A stretch of 51,531 nt of DNA from Enterococcus florum (GTDB lineage: Bacteria > Bacillota > Bacilli > Lactobacillales > Enterococcaceae), in assembly GCF_004309355.1 (NCBI RefSeq), contig NZ_BJCC01000036.1, positions 1 through 51,531 on the forward strand, written 5' to 3'. The notes beneath the pieces were generated by a model. The model was not told the DNA's origin. It made no database searches and was given only the letters and a program-made list of their open reading frames with translations. Below are positions 41,454-49,987 of the stretch, piece after piece (within the stretch, counting starts at the first letter, position 1; each line of letters begins with the position of its first letter). Position numbers and translations under genes: made by a program.

Positions 41454-41708
41454 TGTATTCACCTCTTTGTGTTTTTGAAACGCTTACTCCTTTTATGCAC
41501 CTTCACAATAGGATTTGGCTGAACGAATGTCAATGGATCGAAATAGAATGGAACATAAATTCTATTTTTAATTCGAATATTTGGCAATGATGGAAATTAT
41601 GTTCTATTTTCCATAAATGATTGACGTTTGTTCGTATAGCGGTTTTAATTGTCAGTATGAAGCGCTTACAAAAATATGCAGAACAGTTACTTTGAAAGGA
41701 GAGGTCAG
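41454..41708. promoter_or_regulatory. Divergent control region of the sugar genes
   Basis: Two inverted near-copies of AATGGAACATAAATTC lie at 41547-41562 and 41593-41608 and are good operator candidates for the SorC-type regulator at 43715-44665. Catabolite-responsive-like sequences containing CGCTTAC lie at about 41476-41487 and 41657-41670. Both fit the 3' half of the CcpA consensus well and the 5' half poorly. This layout would give inducer control plus glucose repression of both arms. Confidence 0.55.
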
Positions 41709-42086
41709 ATGTCATTAATGGTTAGCGGTGCACTCATTTTTTTTATTGTCAACGGGTTGTTGTCCTATCTTCAAATGAACGATTTAAGGCATTCGATACA
41801 GTCGATGAAAAAAAGACAGGAGACGTGTGTGGTGACGATCGGCAAGGCGAAATCCGGCTACAGTTTTAAGAAAGGAGCGATTATCATCGTCGCTCTCTCG
41901 GAACAAAATCGTGTCCTCGACTTTCACGAATTAGTAGGCAGGACCGTTTTTTCAAGAACGAAGCAAGTCAGTCAATTGGTCGGATGCTCCATTCAAGAGG
42001 TACATGAATATTTATCGAATGCAAAGGATTTTAGAAAGAAAGCATTTGAAGATGCGTTGAAAAACGCAAACAGAGCACTTATCTAA
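41709..42086 (+). CDS. gutM: GutM-family glucitol operon protein
   Basis: A 125-residue protein with an N-terminal membrane helix (about 4-22) and a cytosolic domain (I-G-K-A-K-S-G-Y-S-F-K-K-G-A-I, later D-F-H-E-L-V-G-R-T-V-F). This matches GutM/SrlM proteins, which act as activators or accessory factors of glucitol PTS operons. ATG 41709 follows AAAGGAGAGG. It leads the plus-strand PTS genes. Confidence 0.82.
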   Translation: MSLMVSGALIFFIVNGLLSYLQMNDLRHSIQSMKKRQETCVVTIGKAKSGYSFKKGAIIIVALSEQNRVLDFHELVGRTVFSRTKQVSQLVGCSIQEVHEYLSNAKDFRKKAFEDALKNANRALI

Positions 42087-42098
42087 GGAGGAAAAAAG

Positions 42099-42635
42099 AT
42101 GGATTTTTTGATTAAACTAGCGGAAGGATTCACCGGGGTATTTAACGCTGGCGGAGAAAATTTGATCGGGTTAGTGACGGGAATCTTGCCCAATTTGTTG
42201 GTTTTATTGACTTTTATTAATTCTTTGGTCGTACTGATCGGAGAAGAAAGAGTCGCGCGCTTTTCTCAAAAGCTCACGAAGTATACGATCTTCCGAACGA
42301 CATTGCTTCCGTTTTGCTCGTTGTTCTTCTTATCAAACCCGATGGGATTCACCATGGGACGATTTTTAAAAGAAGAACAAAAACCTGCATTTATTGATAC
42401 GGTTGGGACGATTGCCCATCCGATGACGGGGATCTTTCCTCACGGCAACCCGGGGGAATTGTTCGTATGGATCGGGATCTCGTCAGGAATCACAACGTTA
42501 GGCTTATCGACTTCGCCGTTGGCTGTTCGCTATTTGATCGCTGGGTTTATTGTGTGTTTCATTCGGGGAACGATTACTGAGATGTTCACGAAGCGCTTGA
42601 TGAAAAGCAGTGATGCCAAGGAGGTAGCAAGATGA
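42099..42635 (+). CDS. srlA: Glucitol/sorbitol PTS enzyme IIC2
   Basis: A 178-residue membrane component of the glucitol PTS, with about four hydrophobic segments and the family pattern F-x-L-S-N-P-M-G-F-T-M-G-R-F. It forms the sugar channel with the IIC1 part of the next protein. AAGGAGG precedes the ATG, and it overlaps the next gene by 4 bases. Confidence 0.9.
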   Translation: MDFLIKLAEGFTGVFNAGGENLIGLVTGILPNLLVLLTFINSLVVLIGEERVARFSQKLTKYTIFRTTLLPFCSLFFLSNPMGFTMGRFLKEEQKPAFIDTVGTIAHPMTGIFPHGNPGELFVWIGISSGITTLGLSTSPLAVRYLIAGFIVCFIRGTITEMFTKRLMKSSDAKEVAR

Positions 42636-43627
42636 GAAAAGTTGTAACGATCAAACATGGATCAAAAGGCTGGGGCGGACCGTTAAGTGTTTTTGAAACC
42701 CCTACACAAAAATATGTTGTTTCGATCACTGGTGGAGGGATCCATCCGATTGCTCAGAAAATCGCCGATCTGCTGGAGGTGCCGACCAAGGATGGGTTTA
42801 AAGAAAAAATCGAACCTGAAGAGATGATTATCGTCGTGGTTGATTGTGGCGGGACGTTGAGATGCGGCGTGTATCCAAAAATGGGAGTCAAAACGATCGA
42901 TGTCCATGCGATTTCGCCTTCGGGTCCTTTGAGCAAATTTATGACGGAGGATATTTTTGTTTCTGGTCCTTCTTTGGAAGACATCACCTTAGCGACCGAG
43001 ACAGAGGAAGACGCAGAAACACCCATCATCGCACCGACCGTGGATAAAGAAGAATCAGAAGCCACAGAAAAAATCGAACCAGCACCCCAAAAGAAAAACC
43101 TGATGGGGTATGTCGCAGCCTTAGGAAAAGCGATCGGAAAAGTAGTGAATGTGTTTTATCAAGGCGGCAGAGAATCCATCGATATCGTGATTAAAAACAT
43201 TCTGCCTTTTATGACCTTTGTGAGTATCATGGTGGGGATCATTAATTATTCTGGGATCGGCGATGTGATTGCCAATGCAGTAAAACCATTAGCAGGAAGC
43301 TTGCCGGGATTGCTTGCTTTGTCTGTGATTTGCGCGATTCCATTCCTGTCTCCCATTTTAGGACCGGGAGCGGTAATTGCCCAGGTGGTCGGTGTGCTGG
43401 TGGGTGTTGAGATCGGCAAGGGAACGATTCCGACAGCCTATGCCTTGCCTGCACTTTTTGCGATCAACTCGCAGGTGGTTTGTGATTTCATCCCAGTTGG
43501 GCTGACCTTGTGCGAAGCGACGCCAGAGACGGTGGAGATCGGTACGCCGGCAGTGCTCTTCACCCGCTTGATCACTGGACCGATCGCAGTGGTGGTGGCT
43601 TGGCTGCTGAGCTTCGGATTGTATTAA
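42632..43627 (+). CDS. srlE: Glucitol/sorbitol PTS enzyme IIBC1
   Basis: A 331-residue protein. Residues 1-~125 form the IIB domain, whose V-V-V-D-C-G-G-T-L-R-C-G contains Cys72 and Cys78, one of which is the likely phospho-Cys. An acidic Glu/Thr linker follows. Residues about 165-331 form the IIC1 membrane part (F-L-S-P-I-L-G-P-G-A-V-I-A-Q). It takes phosphate from IIA and phosphorylates the incoming hexitol. Confidence 0.9.
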   Translation: MRKVVTIKHGSKGWGGPLSVFETPTQKYVVSITGGGIHPIAQKIADLLEVPTKDGFKEKIEPEEMIIVVVDCGGTLRCGVYPKMGVKTIDVHAISPSGPLSKFMTEDIFVSGPSLEDITLATETEEDAETPIIAPTVDKEESEATEKIEPAPQKKNLMGYVAALGKAIGKVVNVFYQGGRESIDIVIKNILPFMTFVSIMVGIINYSGIGDVIANAVKPLAGSLPGLLALSVICAIPFLSPILGPGAVIAQVVGVLVGVEIGKGTIPTAYALPALFAINSQVVCDFIPVGLTLCEATPETVEIGTPAVLFTRLITGPIAVVVAWLLSFGLY

Positions 43628-43714
43628 AGGCTTTCATCTTTTGGTGGAACTTTTGTTATACTAAGTTGAAGACTTTAGAATCGGCTTTCTATGGATTGAG
43701 AGGTGCTGGGAAAA

Positions 43715-44665
43715 TTGAGTTTTGATGATGTGGATTTTTTAGTGAAATTATCAAGGATGTACTACGATGAAGAACGACCGCAAAAGGAAATTGCCGATTA
43801 TTTCAATATCAGTCGTTCTCAAGTTTCAAAGTATTTGTCCAAAGCGAAAAGGCTCGGAATCGTTGAAACGATCATTCATGATAATACGGCCAATCGGTAT
43901 GTCGATCTGGAATCGGAAATTCAGAAATTGTTCGGATTGGATCATGTGGTCTTATGCTCGACTGTTGATGCAGCAAATCAAAAAAATCAGTTGGCTCAAG
44001 CAGCACGAGACTATTTCTTAAGAATTTTAAAGCCAAACAGCATTATCGCCGTCTCGGCCGGAACGACTGTCCACCTGATGGCTTCGAGCTATCCCTACAC
44101 GAGTCCGATGGAAAGTCTCACGTTTGTTCCTTTGTCTGGCGGACTCGGCAAAACCCATCAAGACATCCAGGCCAATGTCGTCTGCGAATTATTCAGTCAG
44201 CATAGCGGGGGGCATTTTTTGCAGCTGCATGCACCAATCATTGTGGATTCAAGCTTTACGAAAAGTATTTTACTGAAAGAAACGTTTGTGGATTCTATTT
44301 TTAGTGTGTGTAAAAAAGCGGATATTTGTCTGTTGGGCATTGGCAATGCTCCGATCTATGAAGAAATGCGCGCGACTTATTTAGCCAATAGCGAAGTGAC
44401 CAATGTCGACCGAGAGATCGTGGTAGGCGATGTCTCCTATAATTTTATTGATAAAAATGGAGAAATTGTGGATTGTGCTTGGAACAATCAAGTGATTGCC
44501 TTGAATTTATCTGATTTGAAGGGCATTCCTATTCGTTTAGGGATCGCTGGGGGACCTGAAAAGGTCAGTGCCATTGCAGCTGCCATTCAAGGAAAGATCG
44601 TCAATTCGTTAGTAACCGATGTTAATACAGCTCAAAAATTATTGAAGTATAAACAATTGAAGTAA
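43715..44665 (+). CDS. SorC/DeoR-family sugar-responsive regulator
   Basis: A 316-residue regulator with an N-terminal helix-turn-helix (P-Q-K-E-I-A-D-Y-F-N-I-S-R-S-Q-V-S-K-Y-L) and a C-terminal sugar-phosphate-binding domain (about 60-316) of the SorC type. The start is TTG 43715, 12 bases after GAGAGG; GTG 43703 is in frame but abuts that site. It lies downstream of the PTS genes and probably controls the divergent region at 41454-41708. Confidence 0.87.
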   Translation: MSFDDVDFLVKLSRMYYDEERPQKEIADYFNISRSQVSKYLSKAKRLGIVETIIHDNTANRYVDLESEIQKLFGLDHVVLCSTVDAANQKNQLAQAARDYFLRILKPNSIIAVSAGTTVHLMASSYPYTSPMESLTFVPLSGGLGKTHQDIQANVVCELFSQHSGGHFLQLHAPIIVDSSFTKSILLKETFVDSIFSVCKKADICLLGIGNAPIYEEMRATYLANSEVTNVDREIVVGDVSYNFIDKNGEIVDCAWNNQVIALNLSDLKGIPIRLGIAGGPEKVSAIAAAIQGKIVNSLVTDVNTAQKLLKYKQLK

Positions 44666-44672
44666 TCTTTAG

Positions 44673-44715
44673 CCAGACAGGCAGTGTCAGCGATTCATAG
44701 ACACTGCCTGTCTGG
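44673..44715 (+). terminator. Terminator after the SorC-type regulator
   Basis: A perfect 16-bp stem from CCAGACAGGCAGTGTC to its complement ending at 44715, with an 11-base loop. The U-run is poor (TTACATCG), but the stem is long and directly follows the stop. Confidence 0.7.
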
Positions 44716-44799
44716 TTACATCGTTCCTTTATCAAATCAACCAAGTCGTTTTACTTGAAGAATTTAAAAACTGGCGGTATTCTTTTCCTGTTGGATTTT

Positions 44800-44872
44800 T
44801 GGGATATGGCCAAACTGGTAAGGCGCCTGACTCTGAATCAGGTAAGTGCAGGTTCGAGCCCTGCTATCCCAA
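44800..44872 (+). tRNA. tRNA-Gln (anticodon CTG)
   Basis: The acceptor stem TGGGATA / TATCCCA closes a cloverleaf. The anticodon stem is CCTGA / TCAGG (44826-44842), with loop CTCTGAA and anticodon CTG at 44833-44835, reading CAG. The T-arm is GCAGG-TTCGAGC-CCTGC. The U1-A72 pair is typical of tRNA-Gln. CCA is not encoded. Confidence 0.92.
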
Positions 44873-44919
44873 TTTTACAAGATCAAGAAAAGAACTTTCA
44901 TCAATAGACGAGTAAAAAG

Positions 44920-44943
44920 GATTGAAAACAATCAATCTTTTTT
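44920..44943 (+). terminator. Terminator after tRNA-Gln
   Basis: GATTG-AAAA-CAATC followed by AATC and a run of T, about 50 bases past the tRNA. Confidence 0.55.
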
Positions 44944-45009
44944 GTCCTGTTTATCCATAGGTAAACACGCCTTTTATAATACGCATTTAGGACAAATTGA
45001 TCCGAAAAT

Positions 45010-45050
45010 AAGAGCGTTCCAGAAGTGAGTCAGCTTTCTGGAACGCTCTT
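45010..45050 (-). terminator. Strong (probably bidirectional) terminator after the ABC genes
   Basis: The perfect 15-bp stem AAGAGCGTTCCAGAA and its complement has an 11-base loop. It lies 33 bases beyond the permease stop. T-rich or A-rich flanks on both sides suit both directions. Confidence 0.8.
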
Positions 45051-45083
45051 TTCGTAGGTTTTAATAAACTAAAGGACACATGC

Positions 45084-45854
45084 CTAGCTTCTCAATCCGC
45101 GGCCTTTTTCGATCAATCGCCAGCAAACGATGTAAAGCACAGAGATGAACAGGATCAGAATCAGCATCGAAAAGACGATCGGCACATCCATCAAGCCTAA
45201 GAATCCGTAGCGGAACCCGGAGATCATATACACGATCGGATTGATCTTAGATACAGCCTGCCAGATCGGCGGCAGCATGGAGATCGCGTAAAACACACCG
45301 CCTAAATAAGTTAACGGCTGTAAAACAAAGGTTGGAACGATCGACACATCATCAAAGGATTGGGCGAAGATTCCATTTAACAATCCTGCCAAAGAAAATA
45401 AGATAGCCGTCATCAATAGTGTTACGACAACAATAAACCATGAGTACACATGAAGCGGGACGAAGAACAGTGAGATGATCGTTACCAAAGTACCGACTAA
45501 CACACTTCTGCCCAGTCCGCCGATCACAAAGCCCCAAATGATCACATGGGTCGGAACAGGTGCGACTAACAGCTCTTCAATGTTTTTCTGGAATTTCTGA
45601 GAGAAAAAGGAAGAAGACACATTTGAATACGAGCTGGTGATTGCCGACATCATGATTAGACCGGGAACGATAAATTCCATGTAGGAAAAGCCGGCCATTT
45701 CACCGATTCTTCCACCGATCAGGTTCCCAAAAATGATGAAATACAAGGACGTAGTGATCACCGGCGGCACAAGAGTTTGTACCCAAATGCGCAGGTAACG
45801 ATTGGTCTCCTTTACCGCCAGACTTTTTAGTGCAGTGAAATATAGATTAAACAT
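45084..45854 (-). CDS. ABC-2 type transporter permease
   Basis: A 256-residue membrane protein with six hydrophobic segments. It has the ABC-2 motif region near residues 190-215 (L-T-Y-L-G-G-V-F-Y, then I-N-P-I-V-Y-M-I-S-G-F-R-Y-G), as in YadH/NodJ/DrrB-like exporters. It starts 8 bases inside the end of the ATPase gene, so the two are coupled. Its substrate is unknown; drugs, lipids or polysaccharides are handled by relatives. Confidence 0.87.
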   Translation of the reverse strand: MFNLYFTALKSLAVKETNRYLRIWVQTLVPPVITTSLYFIIFGNLIGGRIGEMAGFSYMEFIVPGLIMMSAITSSYSNVSSSFFSQKFQKNIEELLVAPVPTHVIIWGFVIGGLGRSVLVGTLVTIISLFFVPLHVYSWFIVVVTLLMTAILFSLAGLLNGIFAQSFDDVSIVPTFVLQPLTYLGGVFYAISMLPPIWQAVSKINPIVYMISGFRYGFLGLMDVPIVFSMLILILFISVLYIVCWRLIEKGRGLRS

Positions 45855-46782
45855 GTTGGGCCTCCGCTTGACGTTTTTCTTCTGTGATTTTTAAGAACAG
45901 CTCTTCCAAACGATTGGATTTATTGCGCATCGACAGTACCTTGATGCCTTGGTTGGATAGCTGCTCAAAGAGTTCATTGACCCCTTGGTTTCGTTCGACC
46001 TCGACGGCGAGGGTTTGTTCATCCTCAAACTGCGTGTTGTAGCCGATGATTTCCGGACGCTGCTCATAGGGAGCCAAATCAAAAATAAACGTCTCAAATT
46101 GCAGCTTGGCTAAGAGGCTCTTCATGCTGGTGTTTTCAATCAGTTCGCCGGACTGGATAATTCCAATGTTGCGGCACAGCATTTCAGCTTCTTCCAGATA
46201 ATGGGTTGTCAGAATGATCGTCGTTCCACTGGCATTCAGCTCCCGCAGAAAATCCCACATCTCACGACGCAATTCAATATCGACTCCCGCCGTTGGTTCG
46301 TCCAAAATCAATAAACGCGGTTCGTGCATCAAGGCACGGGCGATCATCAATCTGCGTTTCATTCCGCCAGAAAGCATTCGGGCACGGACATTGCGCTTTT
46401 CCCACAAATCGGATTGCTTCAAGTATTTTTCGCTGCGCACCAAAGCTTCCTTGCGGGATACGCCGTAATAGCCGGCTTGGTTGACCACGATTTGCTGGAC
46501 GGTTTCAAAGGGATTGAAATTAAACTCCTGAGGAACCAACCCAATTTGCTGCTTGGCGATCACCAATTCCTTCTCGATATCGTAGCCAAAGACTTTTACA
46601 CTGCCGGAGGTTTTGTTCACTAAAGAAGTGATAATGCCGATAGTGGTGGATTTTCCGGCACCGTTTGGACCTAAAAGGGCATAAAAATCCCCTTCCTCCA
46701 CCGTCAAGTTGATGCCTCGCAGTGCCTCTACTCCAGAGGCGTATTTCTTTTTTAATTCGTTGATCTCAAGTGCATAGGTCAT
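45847..46782 (-). CDS. ABC transporter ATPase (YadG/DrrA-like)
   Basis: A 311-residue ATPase with Walker A G-P-N-G-A-G-K-S-T, signature L-S-G-G-M-K-R-R, Walker B L-L-I-L-D-E-P-T and a C-terminal ~80-residue extension typical of DrrA-like exporters. ATG 46782 is preferred. An in-frame TTG at 46788 lies close behind TAAGGAG and cannot be excluded. It powers the permease encoded next. Confidence 0.9.
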   Translation of the reverse strand: MTYALEINELKKKYASGVEALRGINLTVEEGDFYALLGPNGAGKSTTIGIITSLVNKTSGSVKVFGYDIEKELVIAKQQIGLVPQEFNFNPFETVQQIVVNQAGYYGVSRKEALVRSEKYLKQSDLWEKRNVRARMLSGGMKRRLMIARALMHEPRLLILDEPTAGVDIELRREMWDFLRELNASGTTIILTTHYLEEAEMLCRNIGIIQSGELIENTSMKSLLAKLQFETFIFDLAPYEQRPEIIGYNTQFEDEQTLAVEVERNQGVNELFEQLSNQGIKVLSMRNKSNRLEELFLKITEEKRQAEAQHV

Positions 46783-46934
46783 GTACAACTTTTCTCCTTA
46801 TCTACTGTAGATGTGATTCCTTATTTTATCATTTATTCTAAGGTTCTCAAGCCAAAATGCCTATGTTTTTCCAGTTTTTTTGTGGAGGAATCGTGGTAGA
46901 TAAAAGAGTTTGTTATAACTGCGGCTGCAGAAAA

Positions 46935-46943
46935 TGGTATAGT
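46935..46943 (+). promoter_or_regulatory. Extended -10 promoter for truA
   Basis: TG-G-TATAGT at 46935-46943, 47 bases before the truA start. No good -35 box is present, as is common with extended -10 sites. Confidence 0.45.
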
Positions 46944-46989
46944 GTAAAAGTACGACATTATTCAGACCTAAGAGGAGCAAATTATTTAG

Positions 46990-47739
46990 ATGAAAAATAT
47001 CAAACTAACGATCGAATACGATGGAAAACGCTATTTGGGCTGGCAGCGGCTAGGAAATTCCGAAAAAACCATTCAAGGGAAGATCGAGCAAATCATCACA
47101 CAAATGACGGGTGAAAAAATCGAGATCGTCGGATCAGGCAGAACGGATGGCGGTACGCATGCCAAAGGCCAGGTCGCCAATTTCAAAACAAACAGTCCAC
47201 TGAGCACACAGGAAATGATTGAATTTTTCAATCGCTATCTGCCAAAGGATATCGTTGTCAAAAAAGCAGAGGAGGTCTCCGAAAGATTCCATGCACGTTA
47301 CAATGCTGTTGGCAAGCGCTACAGCTATCATGTTTGGAACAATCCCATCCCGTCGGCTTTTGAGCGACAATACAGCTTTCACCACCCGCAGCAGTTGGAT
47401 CTGGACAAAATGAACCAGGCCTGTCAGAAATTGATCGGCACCCATGATTTTATTGGCTTTTCAGCATTGAAGAAGACGAAGAAATCGACGGTTCGCACCA
47501 TCAATGAACTAACGATTCATCAAGAAGGCAGTTTGCTGCAGTTTACCTTTGTTGGAGATGGCTTCTTGCACAAGATGGTTCGAATCATCGTGGGAACTCT
47601 TCTGGAGATTGGTGCCGGCCGATTGGCTCCTACGGCTATCGACGATGTCTTTAACCACAAGCTTAGAGAGCATGCGGGGGAAACAGCGCCGGCACACGGG
47701 CTGTTTTTGGAAGAAGTTTTTTATAAATCACAAAAATAA
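46990..47739 (+). CDS. truA: tRNA pseudouridine synthase A
   Basis: A 249-residue enzyme that makes pseudouridine at positions 38-40 of the tRNA anticodon arm. The catalytic Asp53 is in G-S-G-R-T-D-G-G-T-H-A. The other family pieces R-Y-S-Y-H-V-W and F-L-H-K-M-V-R-I are present, and the length is normal. In many firmicutes it follows the ECF transporter genes; here it stands alone with its own promoter candidate. Confidence 0.95.
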   Translation: MKNIKLTIEYDGKRYLGWQRLGNSEKTIQGKIEQIITQMTGEKIEIVGSGRTDGGTHAKGQVANFKTNSPLSTQEMIEFFNRYLPKDIVVKKAEEVSERFHARYNAVGKRYSYHVWNNPIPSAFERQYSFHHPQQLDLDKMNQACQKLIGTHDFIGFSALKKTKKSTVRTINELTIHQEGSLLQFTFVGDGFLHKMVRIIVGTLLEIGAGRLAPTAIDDVFNHKLREHAGETAPAHGLFLEEVFYKSQK

Positions 47740-47805
47740 CCCCGCTGTTTTGAGTCCCGTATAGAAGAATCAGATCGTCTGGAAAGAACGCCTTTTAAAT
47801 TTATT

Positions 47806-47834
47806 TTGACGAAGAGACTATGTTAAAATAATAG
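47806..47834 (+). promoter_or_regulatory. Promoter candidate for the oad genes
   Basis: TTGACG at 47806-47811 is a good -35 box. The -10 region is AT-rich (TAATAG at 17 bp) but imperfect, as expected if an activator is needed. In enterococci citrate genes are activated by CitO; I could not confirm a CitO site. Confidence 0.4.
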
Positions 47835-47930
47835 GGAGGGGTTCTTCTTTTTTTAGTTGAGCAAGTTATTAAAACAAAGCAGTCCATGCTGTTAATGAAA
47901 GTGAAAATTTGAACAAGAGAGGTGTAGCGA

Positions 47931-49322
47931 TTGAAGAATCAACGAATAGGAATCACTGAAACGGTTCTAAGAGATGCGCATCAAAGCTTGATGGCGACAC
48001 GGATGTCGATCGAGGACATGCTGCCGATCTTGCCTGTGATGGATGAGGTCGGTTTTGAGTCGATCGAGTGCTGGGGAGGCGCAACCTTCGATGCCTGTAT
48101 TCGTTTTTTAAAGGAAGATCCGTGGCAGCGATTGCGGACGATGAAGGAGAAAATGCCGAAGACACCTCTGCAGATGCTGCTAAGAGGGCAAAATTTGCTA
48201 GGGTACCGCCATTATGCTGATGATGTGGTCACGACCTTTGTAGAAAAATCTGCGGAAAACGGCATCGATATTTTTCGAATCTTCGATGCATTGAATGATC
48301 CAAGAAATGTCCAGACCTCCTTGAAGGCAGTCAAAGCCTGCGGAAAAGAAGCACAGCTGGTTTTGGCCTATACCATCAGTGAAGTGCATACGATCGATTA
48401 CTTTGTTGCATTAGCTGAAGAATTTGAGGCCATGGGAGCAGATTCAATCTGTGTCAAAGACATGGCGGGGATTTTGACGCCTGCAAAGGGCTTTGAGCTG
48501 GTCAGTCGTTTGAAAGAGACCGTCTCGGTACCAATCATTGTACACACGCATTGCACCAGCGGAGTCGCGGCGATGACGTACCAAGCGGTTGTTTACGCAG
48601 GGGCAGATCGGATCGACACAGCGATCTCTCCTCTTAGTGAAGGAACAAGCCAGCCGGCAACGGAGTCTTTAGCCATTTCGTTTGAAGAAAGCGGCTATAG
48701 CAGCGGACTAAATTTTGAAAAGCTTTCTTTAGTGGCCGATCATTTTCGCAAGGTGAAGGATCGGTATTTAGTAAACGGAGTGTTGGACCCTAAGATGCTG
48801 ATCCCAGATCCGAGGACGTTGATTTATCAGGTGCCTGGAGGCATGTTGTCCAATATGTACGCGCAACTGAAGCAGGCCAATGCTCTGGATAAATACGAGG
48901 AAGTCTTGAAAGAAGTTCCGCGAGTGCGTGCCGATTTGGGGTTTCCGCCATTGGTTACCCCATTAAGTCAGATGGTCGGCACCCAAGCAGCCATGAATTG
49001 TTTGACCAACGAGCGGTACAAGATGGTTTCAAATGAGATCAAGGCTTATTTGTCTGGTGAATACGGGAAGTCGCCGGTACCGATCAAGGAGACGTTTCGC
49101 AAACAACTTATTGGCGATGCGCCTGTGATCACAGACAGGCCTGCCAATCATTTAAAACCAGAATTCCAAGAGCTGCGGCGAGAAATCGGGGGATTGGCTA
49201 AGACGGATGAGGATGTACTAACGTATGCATTGTTCCCTCAGGTGGGGAAAAGCTTTTTGCAAGAAAGAGCTTCTCCTGCGACCACGTCTGAAGAAGTCAT
49301 AAAAGTAACTGGATATCTATAA
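47931..49322 (+). CDS. oadA: Oxaloacetate decarboxylase alpha subunit
   Basis: A 463-residue carboxyltransferase that moves CO2 from oxaloacetate to biotin. It is a TIM-barrel with R-D-A-H-Q-S near the N-terminus, the carboxylated Lys in V-K-D-M-A-G, and metal ligands in H-T-H-C-T-S-G. The biotin domain found at the end of many alpha subunits is absent; it is encoded separately by the third gene. The start is TTG 47931 behind GAGAGGTG, with the conserved sequence beginning at once. Confidence 0.93.
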   Translation: MKNQRIGITETVLRDAHQSLMATRMSIEDMLPILPVMDEVGFESIECWGGATFDACIRFLKEDPWQRLRTMKEKMPKTPLQMLLRGQNLLGYRHYADDVVTTFVEKSAENGIDIFRIFDALNDPRNVQTSLKAVKACGKEAQLVLAYTISEVHTIDYFVALAEEFEAMGADSICVKDMAGILTPAKGFELVSRLKETVSVPIIVHTHCTSGVAAMTYQAVVYAGADRIDTAISPLSEGTSQPATESLAISFEESGYSSGLNFEKLSLVADHFRKVKDRYLVNGVLDPKMLIPDPRTLIYQVPGGMLSNMYAQLKQANALDKYEEVLKEVPRVRADLGFPPLVTPLSQMVGTQAAMNCLTNERYKMVSNEIKAYLSGEYGKSPVPIKETFRKQLIGDAPVITDRPANHLKPEFQELRREIGGLAKTDEDVLTYALFPQVGKSFLQERASPATTSEEVIKVTGYL

Positions 49323-49334
49323 GGAGGCAGCAAA

Positions 49335-49631
49335 GTGCATTATTCAATGGGTGAAGTTCTTAAATTGACTCTTTTTTCAATGGGAGTCGTCTTTCTTGTG
49401 TTAGTAGGACTGATGTTTTTAATGATGATCAATGCCAAAATCTTTGGCAAGACTGTCGAAAGCACTGAAGGAAAAGAAAAAAGAAGTGATCCGCCCGCTC
49501 CTATGACAACACAGGAGCTGGTAGAAGGTGATCCTTTAGCAAAAGTGGCAGTCATCACTGCTTTGGCAGTGGCGAGTGAAGAGAAATCCGGCAGCAAATT
49601 TCAAGTAGCAGAAGTCAAAAGAATGAAGTAA
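49335..49631 (+). CDS. oadH: Small membrane subunit of oxaloacetate decarboxylase (OadH-like)
   Basis: A 98-residue protein with one N-terminal membrane helix (about 10-33) and a charged cytosolic part. GTG 49335 follows AAGGAGG. Its place between oadA and the biotin-protein gene, and its form, match the small membrane subunit of the enterococcal decarboxylase and the gamma subunit of other bacteria. The name is given from context. Confidence 0.75.
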   Translation: MHYSMGEVLKLTLFSMGVVFLVLVGLMFLMMINAKIFGKTVESTEGKEKRSDPPAPMTTQELVEGDPLAKVAVITALAVASEEKSGSKFQVAEVKRMK

Positions 49632-49644
49632 GTGAGGATGGACG

Positions 49645-49977
49645 ATGAAAAACTATGAAGTAACAGTCAATGGGCAAGTCTACCAGGTTTCGTTGAGGGA
49701 GCTTTCTGAAGATGAACCGATCAAGCAGGTACAAAAACCGCAGAATGTTCCTGAACCTTCTTCCGAGAAATTATCGGTATCTGCACCCATGGCAGGAACG
49801 ATCTTATCTATCAAGGTGAAAATCGGTGATCGAGTCAAATCTGGAGACACACTGTGCATCTTAGAAGCGATGAAGATGGAGACCCCTGTATTGGCGCCTC
49901 AGGATGGTACCGTGTCGGCAATCGAGGTCTCAGAGAACCAAAGCGTAGAATCCAGCCAGCGTTTGATGACGATATAG
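49645..49977 (+). CDS. oadD: Biotin acceptor protein of oxaloacetate decarboxylase
   Basis: A 110-residue biotinyl carrier. The biotinylation motif E-A-M-K-M-E carries the Lys to be modified, with S-A-P-M-A-G-T-I at the start of the domain. A Pro/Glu linker (about 25-40) gives the swing needed to move between the alpha and beta subunits. Confidence 0.92.
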   Translation: MKNYEVTVNGQVYQVSLRELSEDEPIKQVQKPQNVPEPSSEKLSVSAPMAGTILSIKVKIGDRVKSGDTLCILEAMKMETPVLAPQDGTVSAIEVSENQSVESSQRLMTI

Positions 49978-49987
49978 GAGGGATGAT

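Noticed and set aside
44800-44872. tRNA-Gln as an attachment site for an integrated element
   Set aside because: I found no nearby direct copy of the tRNA 3' end and no integrase beside it.
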